From Nitrospirota bacterium (lineage in GTDB: Bacteria; Nitrospirota; Nitrospiria; 2-01-FULL-66-17): a DNA stretch of 64,000 bases. The notes under the pieces were generated by a model. That model made no database searches. It saw nothing but the letters and a program-made list of their open reading frames with translations, and was not told the DNA's origin. This document shows positions 8,207-16,531 of the stretch, in pieces (the stretch's first letter is position 1; every line of letters begins with the position of its first letter). The position numbers and the translations under genes are program-made. The stretch lies in assembly GCA_040757335.1 (NCBI GenBank), contig JBFLXB010000018.1, forward strand, positions 1-64,000. The letters are read 5' to 3'.

Positions 8207-9616
8207 TCAGGTGGCGCAGCACGAAAGCTTCTTCACGTCCCGATCGAACGCGAGCGCGGCCAATTTCAAACCTTCGGCCATGGTCAGGTACGGATGGAAG
8301 GTGTCGATCAGGTCACGGATCGCCAGACCATATCGAATCGCGAGCGTGGCTTCCTGCACCACATCTCCAGCCTCGGGCGCCAGGACGTGGGCGCCGAGCA
8401 ACCGGCCCGTGCGTTCTTCCGCCACCAGCTTGATCAGCCCCCGCGTGTTCCTGGCGACCACGGCCCGTGGGACATCTTTGAGATGAATCATCGCGGTCTT
8501 GATCGCGAGCCCCTGCTCGGCCGCGGCCTGTTCGGTCAGCCCCACGCTGGCGATCTGCGGGTCCGTGAAGGTCACGCGGGGCAGGACAGACAGGTCGTAC
8601 ACGCGGCCGACTCCGGTCAGCGCGTTCTCGGCGGCGAACGCGCCAGCGTACGCGGCCACGTACACGAACATGGGCTCACCCAACACGTCGCCGGCCGCGT
8701 AAATCGCGGGGTTGCGGGTCTGCAAGTGCTCGTTGACCAGGATCTCGCCGTGCACACCCAGCTCGACACCGGCCGCTTCCAGCCCGAACCCTTCGGTCGT
8801 GGGGCGGCGGCCCGTGGTGAAGAGGAGTTGCTCGGCAACGAACGTGCGCGCCTCGCCTGCCACTTCGGCGAGCACCCGATAGCCGCCCTGATTCCGCTCG
8901 ACCCGGGCCACGTGAACCCCGGTTTCGATCTGTAGCGTCTCTCGGCGCAGCGCGTCGGTCATAGCGGCGCTCACATCCGGTTCTTCCGCAGGAGCGATCC
9001 GATCGCCCGCCTCCAGGAGCGTGACGCGCACGCCGAATCGCGCAAGGAGCTGTCCGAGTTCCAAGCCAATGGCCCCGCCCCCGATCACGATCATCGACTC
9101 GGGAAGGGCGGGCAGGCTCAGGGCGTCGGTGCTGTCCAGGTATCCGGCCTCGGCCAGACCAGGAATCGGCGGCGTCCAAGGGTGGGACCCGGTGGCGACC
9201 AGGATCCCGCGCGGCCGATAGACGGCCCCGTTGATCGAGACCGCGGTGTCCGCCTCCAAGCGTGCCTCGCCTCGAACAATCGAGATCGTGGGATAGGCCT
9301 CGGCGACCTGGACGTATTTGCCTTCCCGGAGCGCGGCTACGAGTTCGTCCTTCTGCGCCACGACTCGCCGCCAATCCGAGGGCGGCGGGCATGCCGTCAG
9401 TCCCTGAAACTCGTGGTACGCGCAGCGATAGCAAATCTCGGCCGCGCGGATCAGGGTTTTGGACGGCACGCAACCGATGTTTACGCAGGTGCCGCCGATC
9501 AAGCCTTTTTCCGCAATGATGACCCGCGCGCCCAATTCCGCGGCCTTGATCGCGGCGGCAAATGCGGCCGACCCGCCGCCGATGATCAACAGATCAGTGT
9601 CGCTCTGCCCGTTCAT
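8207..9616 (-). CDS. merA: Mercuric reductase MerA (no N-terminal HMA domain)
   Basis: This 469-residue cytosolic flavoprotein reduces Hg(II) to Hg(0) with NADPH. It has an FAD-binding GGGSAAFAAAIKAAE at the N-terminus, the redox-active GGTCVNIGCVPSK, an NAD(P)-binding GGGAIGLELGQ and the dimer-domain C-terminus ending LSCCAT, the vicinal Cys pair that binds mercury. The start at 9616 has GAGGAGG upstream; a frame extension of 43 codons is not protein-like. It lacks the MerP-like domain of some MerA proteins. It is the last gene of the mer operon and overlaps merF by 23 bases. Confidence 0.93.
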   Translation of the reverse strand: MNGQSDTDLLIIGGGSAAFAAAIKAAELGARVIIAEKGLIGGTCVNIGCVPSKTLIRAAEICYRCAYHEFQGLTACPPPSDWRRVVAQKDELVAALREGKYVQVAEAYPTISIVRGEARLEADTAVSINGAVYRPRGILVATGSHPWTPPIPGLAEAGYLDSTDALSLPALPESMIVIGGGAIGLELGQLLARFGVRVTLLEAGDRIAPAEEPDVSAAMTDALRRETLQIETGVHVARVERNQGGYRVLAEVAGEARTFVAEQLLFTTGRRPTTEGFGLEAAGVELGVHGEILVNEHLQTRNPAIYAAGDVLGEPMFVYVAAYAGAFAAENALTGVGRVYDLSVLPRVTFTDPQIASVGLTEQAAAEQGLAIKTAMIHLKDVPRAVVARNTRGLIKLVAEERTGRLLGAHVLAPEAGDVVQEATLAIRYGLAIRDLIDTFHPYLTMAEGLKLAALAFDRDVKKLSCCAT

Positions 9617-9914
9617 GGCTGACCTCCTCGGGGGACGCCTCGCGGCCACAACACACCGCCCGTACTTTACGCCGGAGATACAGGCCGTAGGCCAGCACAG
9701 CCACGCAGACCAGCAACGAGGGAACGAGCACCGCGTCGAGACCACCGGCCATGGCGCCCAGCCCGACCGCGGTGAGCCCGATCACCAGCAGCGGCGTGAC
9801 GCAGCAGACCGCTGCGACGACCGACCCGATCATCCCGACCTTGACCAGGCGATCGGCCCGCGTCCTCTCCGTGCTCGCGGCGTGCGCGGCGCCATGTGAA
9901 CGATCCCCCGTCAC
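9594..9914 (-). CDS. merF: MerF-type mercury transporter
   Basis: This inner-membrane protein of about 106 residues has two hydrophobic helices and two vicinal Cys pairs, one in helix 1 (VVAAVCCVTPLLV) and one after helix 2 (KVRAVCCGRE), the pattern by which MerF passes Hg(II) inward. The start is uncertain: GTG at 9914 or 9923, neither with a strong ribosome site, so translation is probably coupled to the thioredoxin-like gene that ends at 9956. It feeds MerA encoded just downstream. Confidence 0.8.
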   Translation of the reverse strand: MTGDRSHGAAHAASTERTRADRLVKVGMIGSVVAAVCCVTPLLVIGLTAVGLGAMAGGLDAVLVPSLLVCVAVLAYGLYLRRKVRAVCCGREASPEEVSHERAERH

Positions 9915-9955
9915 GGTATGCACGCTCTGCTGCCTGGTCGCCAGCGCGCAGATCG

Positions 9956-10225
9956 TCAGCGAGTGGGCCGGCCGATGCCCGCCTCTCGCAGCGCCGCCTC
10001 CGTGGGACCGCCCTCTGCACAGCACGCGAGCAGGCGGCCGTCCACCGCCACTGCGGGCACGCGCGTGACCCCGTACCGGCGCGCGCGGTCCGCACCGGCC
10101 GAATCGCGCGTCGAGACGATCTCGACGGCGCACCACGGACACGCAAGACGCTGGACCATAATGACCGTTTCGTCACAGACCGCGCACCCCGCGCTGAACA
10201 CTTCCACTGTTCGTTGTGTGGACAT
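9956..10225 (-). CDS. Thioredoxin-like protein of the mer operon
   Basis: This 89-residue frame begins at an ATG with GGGAGG upstream. It reads VEVFSAGCAVCDETV, a CxxC active site at the usual thioredoxin-fold position, then ACPWC, the cis-proline-like stretch YGVTRVPAVAVDG and a C-terminal ACC pair. It matches the small glutaredoxin/thioredoxin_3 type found in metal operons. It may shuttle Hg or reduce the thiols of MerF and MerA. The same codons are also the 3' part of the merR frame, because no stop separates them. Confidence 0.7.
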   Translation of the reverse strand: MSTQRTVEVFSAGCAVCDETVIMVQRLACPWCAVEIVSTRDSAGADRARRYGVTRVPAVAVDGRLLACCAEGGPTEAALREAGIGRPTR

Positions 10226-10759
10226 GTCATCCTCCCTTCTTCGTTTGCGTGGCGCAGCATCGGCACACGTTCCAGCGCCGACGCCGCGAGACGCCCTTAA
10301 CGTAGTTCTGCCTCTCTGTGGTCGTGTCCTTCCCCAACTCTTCTTGTCCTGATCAATAGGTCTTTGGTCGACCACGTCGAGGATCGGACACTCGCTGGTG
10401 GGACCTTGCCCCCGACAAGCCGCCGCCAAGTTTCTCAACGCGTCGCGCATTCGCTTGAGTTCGACAAGGCGTTGATCGATCTGGGCGATCTTGCGTTCGG
10501 CCTCGCGCTTGACGTCCGCGCAGGTCTTCCGCTTGTCGACTTTCAGGTTCAACAATTCCGCGATTTCGACCAGCGAAAACCCCAGGTCTTTGGCCCGCCG
10601 GATGAAGCGCACGCGCGCGAGGTCCTCGTCGGTATACTCCCGATAGCCCGAGTCGCGCCGAGACGGCGGCAGGATCAAGCCCCGGCGCTCGTAATAGCGA
10701 ATCGTATCCACCCGAACGCCCGCCTCTCTGGCGAGCCACCCAATGGTCGAAGGTTTCAT
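9956..10759 (-). CDS. merR: Hg(II)-type MerR regulator, in frame with the thioredoxin-like domain
   Basis: The ATG at 10759 opens a 267-residue frame. Residues 1-131 are MerR: a winged helix (IGWLAREAGVRVDTIRYYERRG), a dimerisation helix and the three Hg-binding cysteines C80, C115 and C124, spaced as in classical MerR (82/117/126). Residues 132-178 are an Arg-rich, low-complexity linker. Residues 179-267 are the thioredoxin-like protein. MerR normally ends near residue 140. Either the stop was lost and a fusion is made, or the strong internal start at 10225 supplies most of the thioredoxin. It is transcribed from the adjacent MerR-type promoter and presumably autoregulated. Confidence 0.85.
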   Translation of the reverse strand: MKPSTIGWLAREAGVRVDTIRYYERRGLILPPSRRDSGYREYTDEDLARVRFIRRAKDLGFSLVEIAELLNLKVDKRKTCADVKREAERKIAQIDQRLVELKRMRDALRNLAAACRGQGPTSECPILDVVDQRPIDQDKKSWGRTRPQRGRTTLRASRGVGAGTCADAAPRKRRREDDMSTQRTVEVFSAGCAVCDETVIMVQRLACPWCAVEIVSTRDSAGADRARRYGVTRVPAVAVDGRLLACCAEGGPTEAALREAGIGRPTR

Positions 10760-10766
10760 CGAGCGC

Positions 10767-10798
10767 ACTATACACCCTGGACCTAGGTCCAGAGTCAA
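10767..10798 (-). promoter_or_regulatory. mer promoter-operator
   Basis: The minus strand reads TTGACT (10798-10793), a perfect 16-bp palindrome CTGGACCTAGGTCCAG (10792-10777), GGTG, then TATAGT (10772-10767). The 20-bp spacer between -35 and -10 is the hallmark of MerR-family promoters, which are untwisted on metal binding. It lies 7 bases upstream of the merR start and reads into merR-trx-merF-merA. Confidence 0.85.
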
Positions 10799-10841
10799 GC
10801 CCGCGAATCCGCTGGTTGTCAGCCCTCGCTCCATGCACGAA

Positions 10842-11918
10842 TTACTCGGGTGCCGGCCGGTAAATGGCCGTGTCCGGATGAAACGCGTACCAGGCAAACC
10901 AGAAGGCCGCCACAGACGGAATCGGCCGGTCGTTCGGATCAGTGGCGTGGGCTGTACGGGTCTTTGGGTCAAAGTGAACCGTGATCGGCTGATCCCCGAG
11001 CCGATCGCGGACGGGCGTGCGCTGGGTCTCAAGCACCGAGAAGGGATAGGCCTTGGCTTGGCCCCCGCGTTTGACGCCCAGGACCCAGGCTTTCGGAGGC
11101 AGGCGGGAATCGCGCGCCGCGACGTCGAAGAAGAGACGCGGGGTCGACGCGTACCCGCGGTAGGGATCGGTCTCGTAGTCGCGGGCGTGGCCGGTATCCG
11201 TGGAGAGCACGAGCGTCGCGGAATGCGTGGTGCGCCACGCTCCCCAGGTCGTATGGAGCGCCGGAAGCAGGGTCAACCTGGTGCCGATCCTGGGACCGGT
11301 CATGGCCTCCTGCCGAAGCTGGGACCAGAGACTCTCGGTGTCGCGGTCGTACAGGAGGACGTCGCTCTGGTAGAGCAGTCCGGACACGCCGAACAACGCG
11401 CGCCGGTCGTGGATGAGCGCGTCGAACACCATTCCGGTCCCGCACAGCGGGCAATAGGTCACGACCACCGGCGCGCCGCCCACGCGATCGTTGACCACCT
11501 CGTGCCAATTAAGGATCTTTATGGGATACGCCTTGGCTTGCTCGTTGAGCTGGATTCCGATCACCCGATCATCGTCCTGAAGGAACCCGCAGAACCCGCC
11601 GGGGCTGAGCCCTGGCGGGTTCTCGTCAACGGGCTTGTCGCCGCACGGGTGGCGCAGCAACGCGGCGGACGACGCCGGAACAAACGCGGGGTCGGTGAGC
11701 GCGGGAATCCCGTCACGCGGCGGACCGCCCGATACGATCTGATCCAAGGGCACGCTTCGCATGGTCAAGTCGAACCCGTTCATCACCGGGCCGCGAGCGC
11801 CAATCGTCGAGACCATGACGAGCGCACCCCAGACGGTCAGCGCGACATGACTCTGCCGTGTGGGGCCCCGGCAGCCCGCGGCCGGGGCTCGCTTCATAAA
11901 CGGCTTGCAGTCGTCCAC
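10842..11918 (-). CDS. DUF3179 domain protein, membrane anchored or secreted
   Basis: The 358-residue frame has an N-terminal hydrophobic segment (HVALTVWGALVMVSTIGA) and a DUF3179 body with its signatures: GGPPRDGIPALTDPAF, KAYPIKILNWHEVVND, the cysteine motif TYCPLCGTGMVFDA, GVSGLLYQSDVLLYDR and a histidine-containing TTWGAWRTTHS. The CPLC and His residues suggest metal or heme binding, but the family has no proven function. A GTG at 11918 or the ATG at 11897 could be the start; neither has a good ribosome site. It lies between the mer and DsrE genes. Confidence 0.8.
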   Translation of the reverse strand: MDDCKPFMKRAPAAGCRGPTRQSHVALTVWGALVMVSTIGARGPVMNGFDLTMRSVPLDQIVSGGPPRDGIPALTDPAFVPASSAALLRHPCGDKPVDENPPGLSPGGFCGFLQDDDRVIGIQLNEQAKAYPIKILNWHEVVNDRVGGAPVVVTYCPLCGTGMVFDALIHDRRALFGVSGLLYQSDVLLYDRDTESLWSQLRQEAMTGPRIGTRLTLLPALHTTWGAWRTTHSATLVLSTDTGHARDYETDPYRGYASTPRLFFDVAARDSRLPPKAWVLGVKRGGQAKAYPFSVLETQRTPVRDRLGDQPITVHFDPKTRTAHATDPNDRPIPSVAAFWFAWYAFHPDTAIYRPAPE

Positions 11919-11949
11919 GACAGGGAAACCGCCAACGGCCGGCCTCGCT

Positions 11950-12315
11950 TCAGAGCGTGATCACCTGGTAGCCGTCCCCGATCAGCTTGGCCACGCTCGG
12001 ATGTCCCATGTACTCGGAGATCGTCGAGACCTTGGCTTCTTTGACTTTCTGTTTGTCGACCTGGAACGCGCCGATGCAGTAGTCGCACGCGCCTTTGATC
12101 AACCCCTGGTCACGAAGCTGGATGAACAGCGGATGGAGCATGTGATCGTCCTTGTTCAGTTCGGGAACCCAACCCGTCCCGCCCCCGTCGAAAATGAGCT
12201 GCACCGCGTGCCCCGCTTCACGCAAGTCCTTGGTGTACACCAAACTATGTGCCGCTCGGCCCATGCTGTCGTGCGTGCCAGGTTCGGCGTGAAGGATGAC
12301 CGCGATCTTTGCCAT
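11950..12315 (-). CDS. DsrE-family protein
   Basis: This 121-residue cytosolic protein starts at the ATG at 12315 with AAAGGAGG upstream. It shows the DsrE/DsrF-like fold sequence MAKIAVILHAEPG, YTKDLREAGHAVQLIFDGGGTGW, and the Cys pair GACDYCIGAF with the late KVSTISEYMGHPSVAKLI. Relatives carry persulfide sulfur or are of unknown function. The Cys pattern is closer to the DsrE-like orphan group than to TusD. It stands alone, 32 bases upstream of the DUF3179 gene. Confidence 0.8.
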   Translation of the reverse strand: MAKIAVILHAEPGTHDSMGRAAHSLVYTKDLREAGHAVQLIFDGGGTGWVPELNKDDHMLHPLFIQLRDQGLIKGACDYCIGAFQVDKQKVKEAKVSTISEYMGHPSVAKLIGDGYQVITL

Positions 12316-12481
12316 GAGAATCCTCCTTTCCTCGCTTGCGAAGGGCAACGTAGGCGAGCTTTCCCGCGCCGAGGCTGCCAGATTCCTTCGCCCTTCGGTG
12401 TCTCTTGATTCCTTGCGAAGGATACTCCCGGAGCGGCCCTCAAGAATGTAGGCAGGATTACAAAAAGGAAAAAGAGAAAGA

Positions 12482-13213
12482 TTACCGGCTGTCTCTGGCG
12501 GCGAGAGACGAGGGCGTGCCGCTCCGTCGCTTGAGCACCTCCGGACGGAGCAGAGTGATCGAGCGGTCTTCGAAATCGATCAGCCCCGCTTTCTTGAAAT
12601 CGCCCAGCACTGCGCTCACGGTTTCTCGGATCGAGCCGATGAGGTTGGCGATCTCCTGGTGCGTGATTTTGATCTCGATGCGGATACCTCGGTCGGTCGT
12701 CCGGCCGTGCTCTTCCGCGAGTTGGACCAAGAGATGCGCCAACCGGGAGGGGACGTCCAGAAACACCAAATCTTCGACGCGGGTCTCGATCTTCCGGAGC
12801 CGCGAGCCGATCAACTTGGTCAGCCGAAACGAGAGTTCCGGTTTGTGCCGGACCAAGGCCAAGAACTGCTCCCGCGGAATGAGACAGATCGCGCTGTCGT
12901 CGAGCGCTTCGGCGATCGTGTCTCGCGGCGACTCGTCGAGGACTTCCACCTCACCGAAAATCTCGCCGGGTTTCAGCAGGGCCAGCGTGACCTCTCGCCC
13001 ATCTTCGGAGACGCGGGAGATCTTGACGCGGCCCGTCTTCAGCAGATAGACGTACCGACTCGGCTCTCCCGGCAGAAACAGTGCCGATCGCTTTTTGACG
13101 GACTCCATCTTGGTGGTGCGCTCAAGCTCGCGCATCTCCGCGGCGGTCATCTCTTGAAACAGATTGACGCGCTGGAGGTACCACAGCTTGCTTTCGAGCA
13201 CGCGAACGGTCAT
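12482..13213 (-). CDS. Crp/Fnr-family transcriptional regulator
   Basis: This 243-residue protein has a cyclic-nucleotide-binding fold (about 20-140; GRVKISRVSEDGREVTLALL, GEIFGEVEVLDESPRDTIAEA) and a C-terminal winged helix (about 165-235; THQEIANLIGSIRETVSAVLGDF). No N-terminal cysteine cluster of the Fnr iron-sulfur type is seen. The conserved Arg of cAMP sites is not clear (ESPRDT), so the ligand is open. It diverges from the LolA-like gene on the other strand, sharing a 380-base upstream region. Confidence 0.88.
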   Translation of the reverse strand: MTVRVLESKLWYLQRVNLFQEMTAAEMRELERTTKMESVKKRSALFLPGEPSRYVYLLKTGRVKISRVSEDGREVTLALLKPGEIFGEVEVLDESPRDTIAEALDDSAICLIPREQFLALVRHKPELSFRLTKLIGSRLRKIETRVEDLVFLDVPSRLAHLLVQLAEEHGRTTDRGIRIEIKITHQEIANLIGSIRETVSAVLGDFKKAGLIDFEDRSITLLRPEVLKRRSGTPSSLAARDSR

Positions 13214-13593
13214 GACATGGTCGCTCCGAAACCAGCCCCTCGTGTTTGACGCACCGCCGTGGCCGCCCTCCCGACGATCCTCCGGACTCCAAACGCCTCG
13301 CCACTATAAGACCCGACGACCGGAATGTTCAATAGCGCCCCGTTGGGGCGTCGCCATGGCGCGATGGTCCCTCCACCAAAGACGTCCTGAGCGCGGTAGG
13401 CCTTCGATGCTCCGGGCTCTCTACTTTGTAGGCCAGGCTACGTTTTGGCTCGTCGCCCGCGTGTAGAGTGAATAGTCGCACGCGTATGCGACGGGTATCG
13501 GTCGGTTCTATGAGTTCTGTATGCTGCCACTCGGACGGCTTCGGGGCGAGCTTCTTGGGTCGCCGCAGTCGAGCCGACCGCGAACACCGTTTC

Positions 13594-14409
13594 ATGGCCA
13601 GCGTCAAGCAATTCATCCCGGCGGCGATGATCTCTGCGCTCGCCGTTGCGCTCCCCTCCGAGGCCGCCGAGCTGCTCGTCGAAGACGTGGTTCGCAATGT
13701 GACCGTGCAGGACAATGCGATCCGTGACGAGACCGCGCAGGTTGTGATCCATCGGGATGACGGCCGAGGGGGCGACCAGCGGAGCGCGTACCGTCTCTAT
13801 TGGAAAAATCTCCAGGGCGAGAAGGGCGCGCTTGGCAAAATGCTCCTGATCACGCTTTCGCCGTTGGACAAACGCGGCGAGGGGTTTCTCCTGTGGCAGA
13901 TGGAGCGCGCGACCGACTCTCAGGCCTGGCTCTACTTACCAGATCTACGACAGGTCCGCCGCGTGACGATCTCGGGACACGAGCAGCACCAACACGATCG
14001 CGACCAGCGCTCCGACCTGGGGCTCGGATTCGAGCAGCTCGGAACGCGCTTGGCCGGCGTGCGCGGGGAGCTGGTGGGGCGCGAGGTGCTCGGCGGAGTC
14101 GAGCATCTGGTTGTCGAGACCAGATCCGTGATGAGCCCCGACCCGCTCCCCTTGCGTCGCTTCTGGATCTCGTCGGCCGACTGGACGATCGCCCGGATCG
14201 AATATCGCGACCTTGCCGGACGCCTGGCGCGCACCCAACGGATCGACTGGGCGCGCCTCGGCCAAGCGTGGGTGTGGACGCGCACAGAAATCCAGCAGGC
14301 GGATTCGCCCGCCAAGACGATCGTCGAACTGCGCGATATCGCGGTCAACACCAACCTCGCGGACCGTCTCTTCACAGTCGAGACCCTCAAGTCGGGAAGG
14401 ACTCCGTAG
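13594..14409 (+). CDS. Outer-membrane lipoprotein-sorting (LolA-like) periplasmic protein
   Basis: This protein has 271 residues from the ATG at 13594, which begins a signal peptide (MASVKQFIPAAMISALAVALPSEA). A longer frame from a GTG at 13468 exists but its first 42 codons are not export-like. The mature part has the LolA/LppX-like beta pattern: RSAYRLYWKNLQGEKGALGKMLLI, GEGFLLWQMERATDSQAWLYLPDL, RRVTISGHEQHQHDRDQ and a final FTVETLKSG. Such proteins (COG2834-like) bind lipids or lipoproteins in the periplasm, often beside RND exporters; none is seen here. Confidence 0.75.
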   Translation: MASVKQFIPAAMISALAVALPSEAAELLVEDVVRNVTVQDNAIRDETAQVVIHRDDGRGGDQRSAYRLYWKNLQGEKGALGKMLLITLSPLDKRGEGFLLWQMERATDSQAWLYLPDLRQVRRVTISGHEQHQHDRDQRSDLGLGFEQLGTRLAGVRGELVGREVLGGVEHLVVETRSVMSPDPLPLRRFWISSADWTIARIEYRDLAGRLARTQRIDWARLGQAWVWTRTEIQQADSPAKTIVELRDIAVNTNLADRLFTVETLKSGRTP

Positions 14410-14458
14410 CGTCCCGTGCCGGGCAGTCGGGATCTTCGCACCTCCTGTTCGTTCTTGA

Positions 14459-14850
14459 TCAGAACCGACCTGTGGACTCGAGGTCCTTCCACAGTCGCGC
14501 GCCGTTGTAAGAAAGCACCGGGGTCAGGGTCGCATCCTCAAACCCCTTGATCGCCTGTTCGAAGACCCGCACTAATTTTTCATCGCCGTCTTGGACGTAC
14601 CAGAACTGGGCGATATCCGAGTACTTCTTCAGGTTCGGCCAGGTGTTCATATCCATTCCCGGCGGCCCGGTCCGATAGAAGTTCTGCCACACTCCGAAGA
14701 CGCGCAGCTTATCTCCGAGCGGAATCCAGCTCACGTATAACGGGTCGCGGTCTGGCAGGAACTCGATCCCACAGAGCACCTCGGTAGCACCGGACTCCGA
14801 TCCGTACACCCTATCCTCCCCTCCGGTCAGGGGTGCCCGACCGCCAAGGA
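14459..14850 (-). pseudogene. 3' half of a secreted-protein gene split by IS1380
   Basis: From the IS end, the frame reads L-G-G-R-A-P-L-T-G-G-E-D-R-V-Y-G and then WIPLGDKLRVFGVWQNFYRTG to a stop at 14459, with no stop between. It lacks any start of its own with a ribosome site. The 5' half, at 16532-17425, ends KHIRY exactly at the other IS end. The two together would make about 425 residues. The family was not recognised. Confidence 0.75.
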
Positions 14851-14871
14851 CTAGCCCGCATTATTCATGAA
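14851..14871 (+). repeat. IS1380 terminal inverted repeat, left
   Basis: These 21 bases match the reverse complement of 16511-16531 at 19 of 21 positions, starting CTAGCCCGCATTATT. Confidence 0.9.
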
Positions 14872-15061
14872 GCCCATGGATAAAGCTCGAGTCGGGATAC
14901 CTCGCCTCGTCCGGACACCTGGCGGAGCGCCAACAGGCGCTTTGCCAGCCCTCGGGGGCTCGGCGAGCTCCCGAGGGCCCGGTCCGCGAGTAGGCTGCGC
15001 CCCTCGGAGACGCACCTCGCCCGCGGGAGCCAGCGGAACGTCGTGTTGGCCCTCGCCACGC

Positions 15062-16435
15062 CTAGCCCGCCCGCGCGCCGACGGCCAGGGCGACCTGGGA
15101 CCACGCCTCACGAAAGGGCGCCGAGGCGGGCAGGTGCAGCACGATGCGGCGCACCGACACGACGACGCGCGCCCCCAGCTTGAGCAGCCACTCGCGCAGG
15201 GTGGTGACTTGCGCCCGGGCACAGGCCGTTCGCGCCGCAGACCGTCGCAGTTCTTGCAGCACGACATACGCCGCGGCGGTCAGCAGCACGCGGAACTGGT
15301 TGGCCCAGAAGCGCGAGCAACTGGTCCGATCCAGTTCCAGCCCGTGGTGCAATTCTTTGATCCGATTTTCAATTTCGCCCCGGTAACAGTACCGCTGCTC
15401 GTAGACCACCTGCGCCCGCTCGGCCCGGTTGGTGACCACGAACCGCGGGTTGTCCTTGAGCGCCCGGCCGGGATGCGCCACCACCTCGGCTTTGATCACC
15501 ACCCGGCGCCGCCGGGCCCAGCTCTTCGCCGCATAGCGACACTCGGTATACCCCGTGGCCGTCTGCCCCGTCTCGCGCGCCCGGCGTCGGGCCTTGCGCA
15601 GGGCTTTCTCCGCCCGCCGTTCCAGGACGGCGTTGCTCGGCAGCCCGATGACGTACTCCACGCCCACGGCCTCCAAGCGCTCCAGCAGTTCAGGGCTGCC
15701 CAACCCGCCATCGAGCCGCACCAGCAGGCGAGCCGTGGGAAACGCCCCGCGCAGCCGCGCGATTGTGCGGACCAGCAGCCCGCTGATCCCCTCCCGCGAG
15801 GCCGTGCCCGGCCGCAACACGGCGGCGAACAGATACTGCTCGGGCTCGTCGTCGAAGCGCAGAAACCCCACCAGCGGCAGGTAGCACGTGCTCCCGTAGT
15901 GGCCGTTGAACAGCGCCAGCTGCTGCGCCCCGTGTGTGGGATCGTCCGTCGGGTCCAAGTCGATCGTGATCTGCCGGGCGCGGCCCTTGAGCCGCCGCTC
16001 GTGGTAGGCGAGCACGCCCTCGGCCAGCGCGGTCCCCAACCGCAGCAGGGCTTTGGGACCGACCGCGTTCTCAAAGCGCGAGAGCGTGGGCTGCGAGGCC
16101 AGGCCGTCGCCGGTCACCGGATCGCGATCCAGCAGCAGCTTGTGCACGGGGTCGTCCACCAACCGCGCCGCGTCGTTCGCATCGGCGTAGCCGCAGGCCA
16201 GGCCGAAGACGCGCTGCCGGACCAAGTCCACCAGCGGGTGCACCACCTTGCCGGGCTCGCGCACATCGGGCAGGCACGCCGCCAAGCGGGAGGTCAGCCC
16301 CAGGCGCTGATCGACCGCTTTCAGCAAGATCGCCCCGCCGTCCGAACTGCTGTGCGCCGCGTCGAACTGGGCGATCACCGGCCGATCCGCCAGGGCTGGG
16401 AACAGGACACGCTGTGTGCTATCATCCGCTCGCAT
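15062..16435 (-). CDS. IS1380-family transposase
   Basis: The transposase has 457 residues from the ATG at 16435, which has GGAGG upstream. It has the DDE (RNase H-like) family body: IAQFDAAHSSSDGGAILL near the N-terminus, TIDLDPTDDPTHGAQQ with the first catalytic Asp, NGHYGSTCYLPLVGF, LVRLDGGLGSPELLE, and a C-terminal ENRIKELHHGLELDRTSC with the catalytic Glu. These match the IS1380 group. No frameshift is seen. Confidence 0.92.
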   Translation of the reverse strand: MRADDSTQRVLFPALADRPVIAQFDAAHSSSDGGAILLKAVDQRLGLTSRLAACLPDVREPGKVVHPLVDLVRQRVFGLACGYADANDAARLVDDPVHKLLLDRDPVTGDGLASQPTLSRFENAVGPKALLRLGTALAEGVLAYHERRLKGRARQITIDLDPTDDPTHGAQQLALFNGHYGSTCYLPLVGFLRFDDEPEQYLFAAVLRPGTASREGISGLLVRTIARLRGAFPTARLLVRLDGGLGSPELLERLEAVGVEYVIGLPSNAVLERRAEKALRKARRRARETGQTATGYTECRYAAKSWARRRRVVIKAEVVAHPGRALKDNPRFVVTNRAERAQVVYEQRYCYRGEIENRIKELHHGLELDRTSCSRFWANQFRVLLTAAAYVVLQELRRSAARTACARAQVTTLREWLLKLGARVVVSVRRIVLHLPASAPFREAWSQVALAVGARAG

Positions 16436-16510
16436 CGACACGCCTCCGGAGTGGGAAATGCTGCGTCGCAACAGCACTTATACCACGCCGGAGGCGTTGT
16501 CGTTTCAAGT

Positions 16511-16531
16511 TTCGTGAATAATCCGGGCTAG
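16511..16531 (-). repeat. IS1380 terminal inverted repeat, right
   Basis: The reverse complement reads CTAGCCCGGATTATTCACGA, pairing with the left repeat with two mismatches. Confidence 0.9.

Larger units (their letters stand above)
14851..16531 (-). mobile_element. IS1380-family insertion sequence, 1681 bp
   Basis: The element contains one transposase gene and imperfect terminal inverted repeats starting CTAGCCCG(C/G)ATTATTCA. Both ends abut coding sequence of one interrupted gene. No clear target duplication is visible (AAGGA on the left, GTAAC on the right), so flanking bases may have changed or the element may have recombined. The transposase is intact, so it may be recent or still active. 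Confidence 0.9.
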
